Part shown: positions 49,814-57,487 of the stretch, piece after piece
Layout of the letters: each line of letters begins with the position of its first letter
How positions within the stretch are numbered: position 1 is the first letter of the stretch
NCBI RefSeq assembly: GCF_000474275.2
Contig: NZ_ATAE01000035.1
Location: 1-64,000, forward strand
Direction of reading: 5' to 3'
DNA length: 64,000 bases
Origin: Alkalihalophilus marmarensis DSM 21297
GTDB taxonomy: Bacteria; Bacillota; Bacilli; Bacillales; Bacillaceae_D
Notes under the pieces: model-generated
What the model was told of the DNA's origin: nothing
What the model saw: the letters and a program-made list of their open reading frames with translations, nothing else
The model's database searches: none
Made by a program: the position numbers and the translations under genes

Positions 49814-50791
49814 TTAGTTAGAAACTAATGTGCTTTTAAGCTCTTCTGTCAGGATTGGAAGAATTTCAAATAGATCGCCGACTATACCGTAATCAGCTAC
49901 TTCAAAAATAGGAGCTTCTGGGTCTTTGTTAATTGCTACAATGACCTTAGAGTTAGACATACCAGCTAAATGTTGAATCGCACCTGAAAGACCAACCGCA
50001 ATATATAAGTCTGGTGTTACGACTTTACCCGTTTGACCAATTTGAAGTGAGTAATCGCAATAGTCTGCATCACACGCCCCACGAGATGCTCCAACCGCAC
50101 CGCCTAGGAGGTCTGCTAATTCTTGAAGCGGCTCAAAGCCTTCTTTACCTTTTACTCCACGGCCGCCAGCTACGATTACTTTTGCTTCAGACAGATCAAC
50201 ACCGCCTGTTGCTTTACGAACTACATCTTTAATGACTGTGCGTAGATCTTTAATATCTACTGTTAAGTTCGACACATCTCCGCTTCTTGACTCATCTTTT
50301 TCAAGCGGCGGAATGTTATTTGGACGGATTGTTGCAAAAACAACTCCCTCATTCACTTTCTTTTTCTCAAATGCTTTACCAGAATAGATTGGACGCGTGA
50401 ATACCGCATCTCCTCCGTCCATCTCAACAGAGATCGCATCAGAGATCAGCCCCGCATTTAGTTTCATTGCAAGACGAGGTGAAACATCTTTCCCTAATGA
50501 AGTGTGTCCAAGAAGAACTCCCTCAGGACTCTCTACATCAAGAACTTGCAATAATGCCTGTTGATAAGCATCTGTTGTGTATGTTTTAAGGTCAGCATGG
50601 TTCACAACGATTACACGATCTGCACCGTAGTGGATAAGACTTTCAGCTAAACCGCTTACATCTTCTCCTAAAAGAACCCCTACTACTTCTCCGCCATCTG
50701 CTACTTCTTTTCCGGCAGCAACTGCTTCATATGATACATTACGTAATTCTCCGTCACGAACTTCTCCGATTACAAGTACTTTCTTTGCCAT
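49814..50791 (-). CDS. etfA: Electron transfer flavoprotein alpha subunit
   Basis: With EtfB, passes electrons from acyl-CoA dehydrogenases to the quinone pool. The 325-aa protein shows the C-terminal FAD-binding signature: GGAVGASRGACDADYCD, QIGQTGKVVTPDLYIAVGLS, GAIQHLAGMSNSKVIVAIN. Starts 14 nt after etfB with GGAGGG before the ATG; last gene of the unit. Confidence 0.96.
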   Translation of the reverse strand: MAKKVLVIGEVRDGELRNVSYEAVAAGKEVADGGEVVGVLLGEDVSGLAESLIHYGADRVIVVNHADLKTYTTDAYQQALLQVLDVESPEGVLLGHTSLGKDVSPRLAMKLNAGLISDAISVEMDGGDAVFTRPIYSGKAFEKKKVNEGVVFATIRPNNIPPLEKDESRSGDVSNLTVDIKDLRTVIKDVVRKATGGVDLSEAKVIVAGGRGVKGKEGFEPLQELADLLGGAVGASRGACDADYCDYSLQIGQTGKVVTPDLYIAVGLSGAIQHLAGMSNSKVIVAINKDPEAPIFEVADYGIVGDLFEILPILTEELKSTLVSN

Positions 50792-50805
50792 GATAATCCC
50801 TCCAA

Positions 50806-51576
50806 TTAAATGACTTTTGCTTCAGATTTCAGAAGTGATACGAGCTCTTTTACTTGCGCTTGCGGGTCGCCTTCTAATAGTTTTCCTGCTTGCTTTTCTG
50901 GTGGTAAGAAGATTTCAATTGTCGTTGTTTTTGCTTCTACATCATCTTCATCCAAGTCAAGATCATCTAAATCAAGTGTTTCTAATGGCTTTTTCTTCGC
51001 TTTCATAATACCAGGAAGTGATGGGTAACGCGGCTCATTTAAACCTTGTTGAGCCGTTACAAGAACAGGAAGAGATACTTCTACTGTTTCTTCGTCTCCT
51101 TCAACATCACGAACGATTGTTGCTGTCCCGTCCGCCACTTCTAGGTTTGTAATCGTTGTCACTTGCGGGATTTCTAATAGTTCAGCTACACGAGGACCAA
51201 CTTGTCCGCTTCCTCCGTCAACCGCCACATTTCCGCCTAAAATAATGTCATACTCTTGCTCTTTTAAGTAAGCAGCAAGCATTGAAGCTGTTGTAAATTG
51301 ATCTAATTCATCTACATCTTCGCTATCAAGCAATACAGCTTTGTCTGCACCCATTGCTAAAGCAGTACGTAGTTCTTTTTCTGCCTCTTCTTCACCAACT
51401 GTTACAACCGTTACTTCTCCGCCATGTTCATCACGGAGTACAATCGCTTCTTCAATGGCATACTCATCGTATGGGTTAATAATAAATTCTGCTCCACCTT
51501 CATCAATTCGACCGTTTGAGATCGCAATTTTTTCCTCAGTGTCAAAAGTACGTTTCATTAAGACGAAAATGTTCAT
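50806..51576 (-). CDS. etfB: Electron transfer flavoprotein beta subunit
   Basis: AMP-binding partner of EtfA. The 256-aa protein begins MNIFVLMKRTFDTEEKI and shows INPYDEYAIEEAIVLRDEHG, VDGGSGQVGPRVAELLEIPQ and a C-terminal arm for contact with EtfA. It is 27 nt downstream of ysiB with AGGAGGG before the ATG. Residues 205-225 are unusually rich in Asp and Leu (LDLDDLDLDEDDVE). Confidence 0.95.
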   Translation of the reverse strand: MNIFVLMKRTFDTEEKIAISNGRIDEGGAEFIINPYDEYAIEEAIVLRDEHGGEVTVVTVGEEEAEKELRTALAMGADKAVLLDSEDVDELDQFTTASMLAAYLKEQEYDIILGGNVAVDGGSGQVGPRVAELLEIPQVTTITNLEVADGTATIVRDVEGDEETVEVSLPVLVTAQQGLNEPRYPSLPGIMKAKKKPLETLDLDDLDLDEDDVEAKTTTIEIFLPPEKQAGKLLEGDPQAQVKELVSLLKSEAKVI

Positions 51577-51603
51577 GCTTTATTCCCTCCTAGAATTAGT
51601 AAA

Positions 51604-52377
51604 CTATTTATTTTGGAATTTAGGTGCTCGCTTTTCAATAAAGGCTTGTATGCCTTCTTTTCCATCCTCTGAATCAAATGCAAGCCCAAAAAGTTCAGCT
51701 TCTCGCTTCGCTCCAGCTTTGTACTGCTCATCAATGCCAAATTGCAGCAGCTCTAAAGTTAAGCGTGTTGTTACTGTGCTTTTCTTGGCAATCTTTTTCG
51801 CTAACGCCATTGCATCTTCAATGAGCGCTTGCTCAGAATGAGTCGAATTAACAAGACCTAATGTTTTTGCCTCAGACCCTGTAATCGGATCACTAGTCAA
51901 AAGCATTTCGGTCGCTTTAGCACGGCCAACATACTGCGGCAATCGCTGGCTTCCTGCAAATCCTGGAATTAATCCAAGCTGCAATTCTGGAAGACCAAGT
52001 TTTGCATCTTCTGTTGCCAGACGAATATGGCAAGCCATAGCAAGTTCTAATCCTCCGCCAAGTGCTGCACCATGAATAGCTGCAATAACAGGTTTTTTAA
52101 ATGCTTCAATACGATCAAATAGAACTTGACCTTGCAGGGCTAGTTTGGTGAAAGCTGCACCATCCTCTACCTCTGTGAACTCTTTGATGTCAGCTCCTGC
52201 GGCAAAGAATCTTCCTTCGCCGCATAAGAGGACAACATGAACATCATTATTCTGTTCAATTTGAGTAAAGGCTTCATCAAGTTCCGATAGAACGCCGCGT
52301 GACAAGGCATTTGCTGGCGGACGAGCTAACGTTATGGTCGCAATATGTTCGCTAACATCAAGCTTGATATAATCCAT
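51604..52377 (-). CDS. ysiB: Enoyl-CoA hydratase/isomerase family protein
   Basis: Crotonase-fold enzyme, probably the enoyl-CoA hydratase of beta-oxidation in this operon. The 257-aa protein has the oxyanion-hole segments GRFFAAGADIKEF and AIHGAALGGGLELAMACHIR, followed by KLGLPELQLGLIPGFAGSQR with the usual catalytic Glu positions. ATG 52377 is preferred (GGAG 8 nt upstream) over a GTG at 52386. Called ysiB (fadB) in B. subtilis, in the same gene order. Confidence 0.94.
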   Translation of the reverse strand: MDYIKLDVSEHIATITLARPPANALSRGVLSELDEAFTQIEQNNDVHVVLLCGEGRFFAAGADIKEFTEVEDGAAFTKLALQGQVLFDRIEAFKKPVIAAIHGAALGGGLELAMACHIRLATEDAKLGLPELQLGLIPGFAGSQRLPQYVGRAKATEMLLTSDPITGSEAKTLGLVNSTHSEQALIEDAMALAKKIAKKSTVTTRLTLELLQFGIDEQYKAGAKREAELFGLAFDSEDGKEGIQAFIEKRAPKFQNK

Positions 52378-52397
52378 TCCTTCCACTCCATTCTTAT

Positions 52398-52985
52398 CTA
52401 CCTTTTACAAAAACCTCCCAAAAGCATTTGGTGTAAGGGTTTTGCTAGAGCACTCAGGTCATACTTGCAGTCTTTCATAACCCAATTTGTAACTACTTCA
52501 TCTAACGTGCCGAAAATCATTTGACGCGCTAGGCGATTGTCTAACTCAGGGTCAAAATAACCGCTTTCTTTCCCTTCAGTAATTAATTCGTCCATCAAGG
52601 TTAAATACCCTTTTAAGATATCATTAATTTTCAGTCTAAGGTCCGTATTTGATTGTCTAAGCTCTAGTTGTGTGACGATAGCGAGCTGCTTATCTGCTTC
52701 TAATTGTTCAAAGTGCGTGGTCATTAGAAGGAGGAATTTTTCATCCACGGTTTGGCAAGACTCAATCTTTGTTCGAATGGTCTCTACAAAACGGCCCATC
52801 TTCTCTTCAAATAAAGAGGTCAAAATGTCTTCTTTATTTTTAAAATAAAGATAAATCGTTCCATCCGCAACTCCCGCCTCTCTGGCGATCTTCGCTACTT
52901 GTGCCTGATGATAACCATGCTTAGCAATAACCGTTACAGCTGCATCGATAATCTGGTTGTATTTTGGTCCTTTTTTCTTTCCCAC
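52398..52985 (-). CDS. fadR: FadR, TetR-family repressor of fatty-acid oxidation
   Basis: Represses beta-oxidation genes and is released by long-chain acyl-CoA. The 195-aa protein has the TetR helix-turn-helix (IIDAAVTVIAKHGYHQAQVA, KIAREAGVADGTIYLYFKNK) and an all-helical ligand domain; length equals B. subtilis FadR (ysiA). It starts with GTG at 52985 after AAAGGAG. Its own promoter is followed by a perfect FadR operator, indicating autoregulation of fadR-ysiB-etfB-etfA. Confidence 0.95.
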   Translation of the reverse strand: MGKKKGPKYNQIIDAAVTVIAKHGYHQAQVAKIAREAGVADGTIYLYFKNKEDILTSLFEEKMGRFVETIRTKIESCQTVDEKFLLLMTTHFEQLEADKQLAIVTQLELRQSNTDLRLKINDILKGYLTLMDELITEGKESGYFDPELDNRLARQMIFGTLDEVVTNWVMKDCKYDLSALAKPLHQMLLGGFCKR

Positions 52986-53003
52986 TTTTGTCGCTCCTTT
53001 AAA

Positions 53004-53023
53004 ATGAATGAGTATTCATTCAT
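53004..53023. promoter_or_regulatory. FadR operator
   Basis: ATGAATGAGTATTCATTCAT, which contains a full match to the Bacillus FadR consensus TGAATGANTANTCATTCA. It overlaps or lies just after the predicted transcription start. Confidence 0.93.
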
Positions 53024-53030
53024 ATCTCTT

Positions 53031-53059
53031 ATTCTAGTGGAAAAAACCAAGACTGTCAA
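53031..53059 (-). promoter_or_regulatory. Sigma-A promoter of fadR-ysiB-etfB-etfA
   Basis: Perfect TTGACA, exactly 17 nt, TAGAAT on the minus strand; predicted start near 53024, at the edge of the FadR operator. Confidence 0.88.
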
Positions 53060-53086
53060 TCCACCATTTTCATAATAGAATGGTTA

Positions 53087-54796
53087 TCAACTAGATTTCT
53101 CTTGATTTAATGCAGCTGTTTTCTCTTTTTCTTCCTCGATAAGTACTCGCTTTAAAATTTTACCGACAATTGTTTTTGGGAGCTCTTCACGGAACTCATA
53201 TAACCTTGGTACTTTATAAGCAGCCAGATGTTTACGGCAATATTGATTTAACTCTTTTTCAGTAAGCTGCTTGCCTTCTTTAAGGACGACAAATACCTTT
53301 ACGGTTTCCCCGCGGTATTCATCCGGCACACCAATAGCTACTGCTTCTTGAATATCCTCATGGTTATATAACACTTCTTCAATTTCTCTAGGATAAATGT
53401 TAAAACCACCAGCAATAATCATATCCTTTTTACGATCAACGATATAAAAATAGCCTTCCTCATCCATATATCCCATATCACCCGTTAAAAGCCAATCATC
53501 TTGCATCGTTGCTTGAGTAGCCTCCGGCCGGTTCCAATACCCTTTCATAATTTGCGGGCCTCGAACGGCAAGCTCCCCTACTTCTCCTTGCTCCACAGGT
53601 TCTCCTGTTTCCATAGAGAGAATAACAGCTTCTGTATCCGGCCATGGCAATCCTATACTTGCTTGGCGATGGTCTCCCCATAGCAAGTTACAATGAGTCA
53701 CCGGTGATGCTTCAGTCAGACCATATCCTTCAACAAGGCGACCGCCTGTCAGCTCTTCAAACTTCTGTTGAACTTCTTGAGGCAATGAAGCAGAACCGCT
53801 GATACACGCCTCAATCGACGACAGGTCATACTTCTTGACATCAGGGTGATTAATTAGGCCGATATACATCGTTGGTGCACCTGGAAAGATTGTAATACGT
53901 TTTTTGTTAATAATTTTCAAGACTTCTTTTGGATCAAACTTCGGAACAATATGAAGTGCATTCCCGTTCATCAGCGTAAGATTCATTGATACAGTCATGC
54001 CGTATACGTGAAAGAATGGAAGCACAGCTAACGTACGCTCTTCGCCTTCTTTCATTTTGTACATCCAATGACGGCATTGAATCGTGTTCGCCACAAGATT
54101 ACGGTGAGTCAGCATAACTCCTTTTGCAAGGCCCGTAGTCCCTCCTGTGTATTGCAGCAAGGCTAGGTCCTCTCTTGGGTCTATATCTACCTCAGGACGC
54201 TTGTCGCTTCCGGCCTTAACAAAGGGCAGAAACGGATGAATAGTAGAAGAGTATTCCACATTGACCGTCATCTTTGTGTTCTTCTTTTGGATAAACGGAT
54301 AAATCAAATTCTTTGGAAACGGCAAGTAATCTTTGATAGCGGTTACAATAATATGTTCGACTGACGTTGCATTTTTCACCTTCATTACCCGTGGATATAA
54401 CAAGTCCAAACATAAGATAATTTTGGCGCCTGAATCAGATAGTTGATGTTCTAATTCTCGCTCTACATACAGAGGATTGGTTTGAACGACTACTCCTCCG
54501 GCTAGTAATGTTGCAAAATAAGCAATGACTCCTTGCGGGCAGTTAGGCAGCATAATCGCTACGCGTTCACCTTTTTTAAGACCTAAGGTTTGAAGATGAT
54601 TGGCGAGCCTTCTTACTTCTAAGTCAAATTGACTGTATGTAAGCGACTTCCCCATAAATTCTAACGCCGTGTTGTTCGGATATTTATGTGCAGCTTGCTC
54701 AACTAATTCGTGTAGTGAAACATTAGGATATTCGATACTTGCTGGAATTTCCTTGTGATAACGTCCAACCCATGCATGTTCTGTTACTGTCGACAT
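53087..54796 (-). CDS. Long-chain fatty acid-CoA ligase, second copy
   Basis: Activates fatty acids to acyl-CoA via acyl-adenylate. The 569-aa AMP-binding enzyme has P-loop LLQYTGGTTGLAKGVMLTH, VEGYGLTEASPVTHCN, TGDMGYMDEEGYFYIVDRKK and the catalytic C-terminal lysine in LPKTIVGKILKR. It is clearly paralogous to the neighbour at 54998-56701 (long identical stretches), so this is a tandem duplication; B. subtilis has a single lcfA here. It has its own candidate promoter. Start: ATG 54796 with GAGGAGG upstream. The N-terminal half is more diverged. Confidence 0.95.
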   Translation of the reverse strand: MSTVTEHAWVGRYHKEIPASIEYPNVSLHELVEQAAHKYPNNTALEFMGKSLTYSQFDLEVRRLANHLQTLGLKKGERVAIMLPNCPQGVIAYFATLLAGGVVVQTNPLYVERELEHQLSDSGAKIILCLDLLYPRVMKVKNATSVEHIIVTAIKDYLPFPKNLIYPFIQKKNTKMTVNVEYSSTIHPFLPFVKAGSDKRPEVDIDPREDLALLQYTGGTTGLAKGVMLTHRNLVANTIQCRHWMYKMKEGEERTLAVLPFFHVYGMTVSMNLTLMNGNALHIVPKFDPKEVLKIINKKRITIFPGAPTMYIGLINHPDVKKYDLSSIEACISGSASLPQEVQQKFEELTGGRLVEGYGLTEASPVTHCNLLWGDHRQASIGLPWPDTEAVILSMETGEPVEQGEVGELAVRGPQIMKGYWNRPEATQATMQDDWLLTGDMGYMDEEGYFYIVDRKKDMIIAGGFNIYPREIEEVLYNHEDIQEAVAIGVPDEYRGETVKVFVVLKEGKQLTEKELNQYCRKHLAAYKVPRLYEFREELPKTIVGKILKRVLIEEEKEKTAALNQEKSS

Positions 54797-54853
54797 TAAT
54801 TGGCCTCCTCATCGCTCCCCTTTCCTTATAAACGTTTCCTCTCTCTCTTCTAC

Positions 54854-54882
54854 ATTGTAATGAATAATGATTCAATTTTAAA
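54854..54882 (-). promoter_or_regulatory. Candidate promoter of the second ligase gene with an inverted repeat in the spacer
   Basis: TTTAAA, 17 nt, TACAAT on the minus strand. The spacer contains TGAAT-aatg-ATTCA (54861-54874), a shortened version of the FadR dyad. Confidence 0.45.
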
Positions 54883-54956
54883 TAGATTTTTGTGATTTTT
54901 TAAAATTTTCCTGCGATCTAGTCGAAATTTGTCCTTTATTAACATATTCACACTCA

Positions 54957-54987
54957 TAAAAAAACTGCCCGAAAGTCGGACAGTTTC
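54957..54987 (-). terminator. Terminator of the first ligase gene
   Basis: AAACTGtCCGA/TCGGgCAGTTT stem, 3-nt loop, followed by seven T residues on the minus strand, 10 nt after the stop; it separates the two ligase genes. Confidence 0.85.
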
Positions 54988-54997
54988 CTTCATCACT

Positions 54998-56701
54998 CTA
55001 TTCACTGCTTGCTTTTTTAGCTTCATGCTTTTTGTTTTCTTCTTCAACCAAAACACGTCTGAGGATTTTACCAACAAGTGTTTTTGGAAGTTCTTCTCTA
55101 AATTCATATACCTTTGGCACTTTAAATGCAGCTAGATGCTTGCGGCAATATTGATCGAGTTCTTCTTCTGTGACAGATTTCCCTTGCTTTAATACAATAA
55201 ATGCTTTGACGGTTTCCCCGCGATACTCATCAGGAGCCCCGATAATGACAGCTTCTTGAATCGCATCGTGCTCATAAAGCACTTCTTCAATTTCCCGTGG
55301 GTAAATATTAAAGCCGCCTGCAATGATCATATCTTTTTTACGATCAACAATGTAGAAATAGCCTTCCTCATCCATATAACCCATATCACCGGTTAAGAAC
55401 CAATCATCTTTAAACACTTTAGCCGTTTCCTCAGGCCTGTTCCAGTACCCTTTCATCACTTGAGGACCACGGATGGCAATTTCACCAACTTCTCCAAAAT
55501 CAGCTTTTTCGCCTGTTTCAGCAGAAATAATTGCAGCATCGGTATCCGGCCACGGCAGACCGATACTTCCTGTTTTCCTCTCTCCCCAAATTAAATTAGA
55601 AATAGCAACTGGAGAGGTTTCAGTTAACCCATACCCTTCTACGAGTTTACCGCCTGAGAGCTTCTCAAACTTTTGCTGAACTTCAAGCGGCAAAGGTGCA
55701 GCTCCGCTTAAACAAGTTTCAATTGATGATAAATCATATTCCTGTATATCAGGATCATTAATGAGTGCCACATACATGGTAGGAGCACCTGGAAATAGTG
55801 TAACCTTTTGCTTTTCAATTGTTTTTAGTACATCTTTCACTTCAAACTTCGGCAGGATAACAGTTGTTAACCCTCCCATAATTGAGAAGTTCATGATGAC
55901 CGTCATACCATACACGTGGAAGAACGGCAAAGCTGCAAGCATTCTTTCATTGCCAGGGCGCATCTTATACATCCACGCCATACATTGAGAAGTATTAATG
56001 ACGAGGTTTGCATGTGTCAGCATTACACCTTTAGCAGGGCCGGTTGTACCTCCTGTGTATTGCAATAATGCCAAATCAACGGTAGGATCTACTTCTACAT
56101 TTACCTCTTTTGTAGACCCTTGGTTTAAGAAATTTTTAAAAGCAAGCGTCTTATCGTCGTACACAACTTCAACTTTAATACCCATTTTCTTTTTTTGCAC
56201 GAGTGGATACAAGAGATTTTTCGGAAATGGTAAATAATCTTTAATGCTCGTTACGATGACATGTTCTAAGCTGGTTTTACTGCGAACGGCCTGCACTCTT
56301 GGAAATACTAAATCAAGACAAATAATTACTTTTGCACCTGAGTCAACCAGTTGATGCTCGAGCTCCCTTTCAACATATAAAGGGTTCGTCTGCACTACAA
56401 TGGCGCCAATCATTAAAGTACCGTAATAGCTGATAACCGATTGGGGACAGTTTGCAAGCATAATCGCGACACGGTCTCCTTTTTGAATGCCTAGAGACTG
56501 AAGCTGATTTGCAAACTGTTTAGCTTGATTGTAAAGCTCTTCATACGTTAACTCTTTTCCAAGGAAATGCAATGCTGATGTACTAGCATACTTACTTGCA
56601 GCTTGCTTTAGGTAGTCATGAAGCGTATTGTCCTCATATGGAATCGTATGAGGAATCTCCTTTGGGTAGTGCTTGAGCCAAACCTTATCTTCATGCGTCA
56701 T
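54998..56701 (-). CDS. lcfA: Long-chain fatty acid-CoA ligase (LcfA)
   Basis: Acyl-CoA synthetase of the ANL superfamily. The 567-aa protein has LLQYTGGTTGPAKGVMLTHA, FFHVYGMTVIMN, VEGYGLTETSPVAISN, TGDMGYMDEEGYFYIVDRKK and the catalytic lysine in LPKTLVGKILRR. I choose the ATG at 56701 (AAGGAG 9 nt upstream) over the ATG at 56710, which abuts the Shine-Dalgarno. Its promoter is overlapped by a perfect cre, matching CcpA control of B. subtilis lcfA. The paralogue lies immediately downstream. Confidence 0.96.
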   Translation of the reverse strand: MTHEDKVWLKHYPKEIPHTIPYEDNTLHDYLKQAASKYASTSALHFLGKELTYEELYNQAKQFANQLQSLGIQKGDRVAIMLANCPQSVISYYGTLMIGAIVVQTNPLYVERELEHQLVDSGAKVIICLDLVFPRVQAVRSKTSLEHVIVTSIKDYLPFPKNLLYPLVQKKKMGIKVEVVYDDKTLAFKNFLNQGSTKEVNVEVDPTVDLALLQYTGGTTGPAKGVMLTHANLVINTSQCMAWMYKMRPGNERMLAALPFFHVYGMTVIMNFSIMGGLTTVILPKFEVKDVLKTIEKQKVTLFPGAPTMYVALINDPDIQEYDLSSIETCLSGAAPLPLEVQQKFEKLSGGKLVEGYGLTETSPVAISNLIWGERKTGSIGLPWPDTDAAIISAETGEKADFGEVGEIAIRGPQVMKGYWNRPEETAKVFKDDWFLTGDMGYMDEEGYFYIVDRKKDMIIAGGFNIYPREIEEVLYEHDAIQEAVIIGAPDEYRGETVKAFIVLKQGKSVTEEELDQYCRKHLAAFKVPKVYEFREELPKTLVGKILRRVLVEEENKKHEAKKASSE

Positions 56702-56764
56702 AACAGTCATCTCCTTACCCCTTTCTCCATTCTCCTTTCTTGTGTGCCACTCTCCTCTAATACT

Positions 56765-56793
56765 ATTGTATTGTAATCGCTTACAATTTTGAA
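56765..56793 (-). promoter_or_regulatory. Sigma-A promoter of lcfA
   Basis: TTCAAA, exactly 17 nt, TACAAT on the minus strand; the spacer holds the cre site. Confidence 0.65.
56772..56785. promoter_or_regulatory. CcpA cre site in the lcfA promoter
   Basis: TGTAATCGCTTACA, a full match to TGWNANCGNTNWCA, centred in the wider palindrome ATTGTAA-tcgc-TTACAAT. Location between -35 and -10 implies repression in the presence of preferred carbon sources. Confidence 0.85.
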
Positions 56794-56842
56794 TCTTTTT
56801 TTAAAAATTTTCTGAACTTTTTTCCTAGTTCTTATTTATCCG

Positions 56843-56880
56843 ATAAAAAAGACTGTGCAAAATACATTCGCACAGCCTTT
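56843..56880 (-). terminator. Terminator after the 29-codon ORF and yshE
   Basis: AAAGgCTGTGC/GCACAGtCTTT stem, 11-nt loop, then TTTTATCGG on the minus strand. It lies 8 nt after the small ORF's stop. Confidence 0.8.
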
Positions 56881-56887
56881 ATCTATT

Positions 56888-56977
56888 TTATGAAGCTGCA
56901 AAGAACATCATGTAAATGATACCCGCTAAAATGAACGCCCCGCAGCATACATACAATATTTTCATTAACGTTTCCAA
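56888..56977 (-). CDS. Predicted 29-aa single-span membrane protein
   Basis: An ORF below normal size limits, TTG-started, encoding METLMKILYVCCGAFILAGI followed by IYMMFFAAS. It is almost wholly one hydrophobic helix with a CC pair. A good Shine-Dalgarno (GGGGAG, overlapping the yshE stop) lies 8 nt before the TTG; an in-frame ATG four codons later would be about 20 nt away. It sits between yshE and their shared terminator, so it should be on the yshE mRNA. Function unknown. Confidence 0.55.
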   Translation of the reverse strand: METLMKILYVCCGAFILAGIIYMMFFAAS

Positions 56978-56992
56978 CGTACCTTCTCCCCT

Positions 56993-57409
56993 TTAACTTC
57001 TGCTTATAATGCTCGCTCCTATGACATAAGACAGACCAATTGAAATCACCATCGCGATAAAGCCAACAGCACGGTTATCGCGAGCAATCTCTTCATCAAC
57101 TTTGAAGCTTGGCGTTAAAAATTCAAATATAAAATAACTAAAAAGCAATAGAGCAAAGCCTAGTACTCCCCATCCTAGCATCATTAAAAGTGAGTCGGAG
57201 TGTTCAATAGAGTGCCTAAAAATATTGGCTACCCCAAAGATTTTCCCTCCTGTTGCAAGCGCCACTGCTATGTTGCCATTTTTGATTTCATCCCAATTTT
57301 TGTATTTCGTTACCGTTTCAAACACCGCTAAAAAGACGATTAGCGCTAGCAAGGAAACACTGTAATATGCCGCAGTCTTGATTAATTCAAGCTCGAAAAG
57401 TGACTCCAT
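56993..57409 (-). CDS. yshE: DUF350 membrane protein (YshE-like)
   Basis: The 138-aa protein has four hydrophobic helices and family features (TAAYYSVSLLALIVFLAVFE, GNIAVALATGGKIFGVANIF, FEFLTPSFKVDEEIARDNRA). DUF350 proteins are of uncertain function. Start at 57409 is defined by AAGGAG 7 nt upstream. Position between lcfA and mutSB equals yshE of B. subtilis. Confidence 0.88.
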   Translation of the reverse strand: MESLFELELIKTAAYYSVSLLALIVFLAVFETVTKYKNWDEIKNGNIAVALATGGKIFGVANIFRHSIEHSDSLLMMLGWGVLGFALLLFSYFIFEFLTPSFKVDEEIARDNRAVGFIAMVISIGLSYVIGASIISRS

Positions 57410-57487
57410 CCTATTCTCCTTCACTCGTTTCTAACTCTAGTCAACTACTTATAACCTGTGCAGTCTTACACGTACGTTCTAAAGAGT

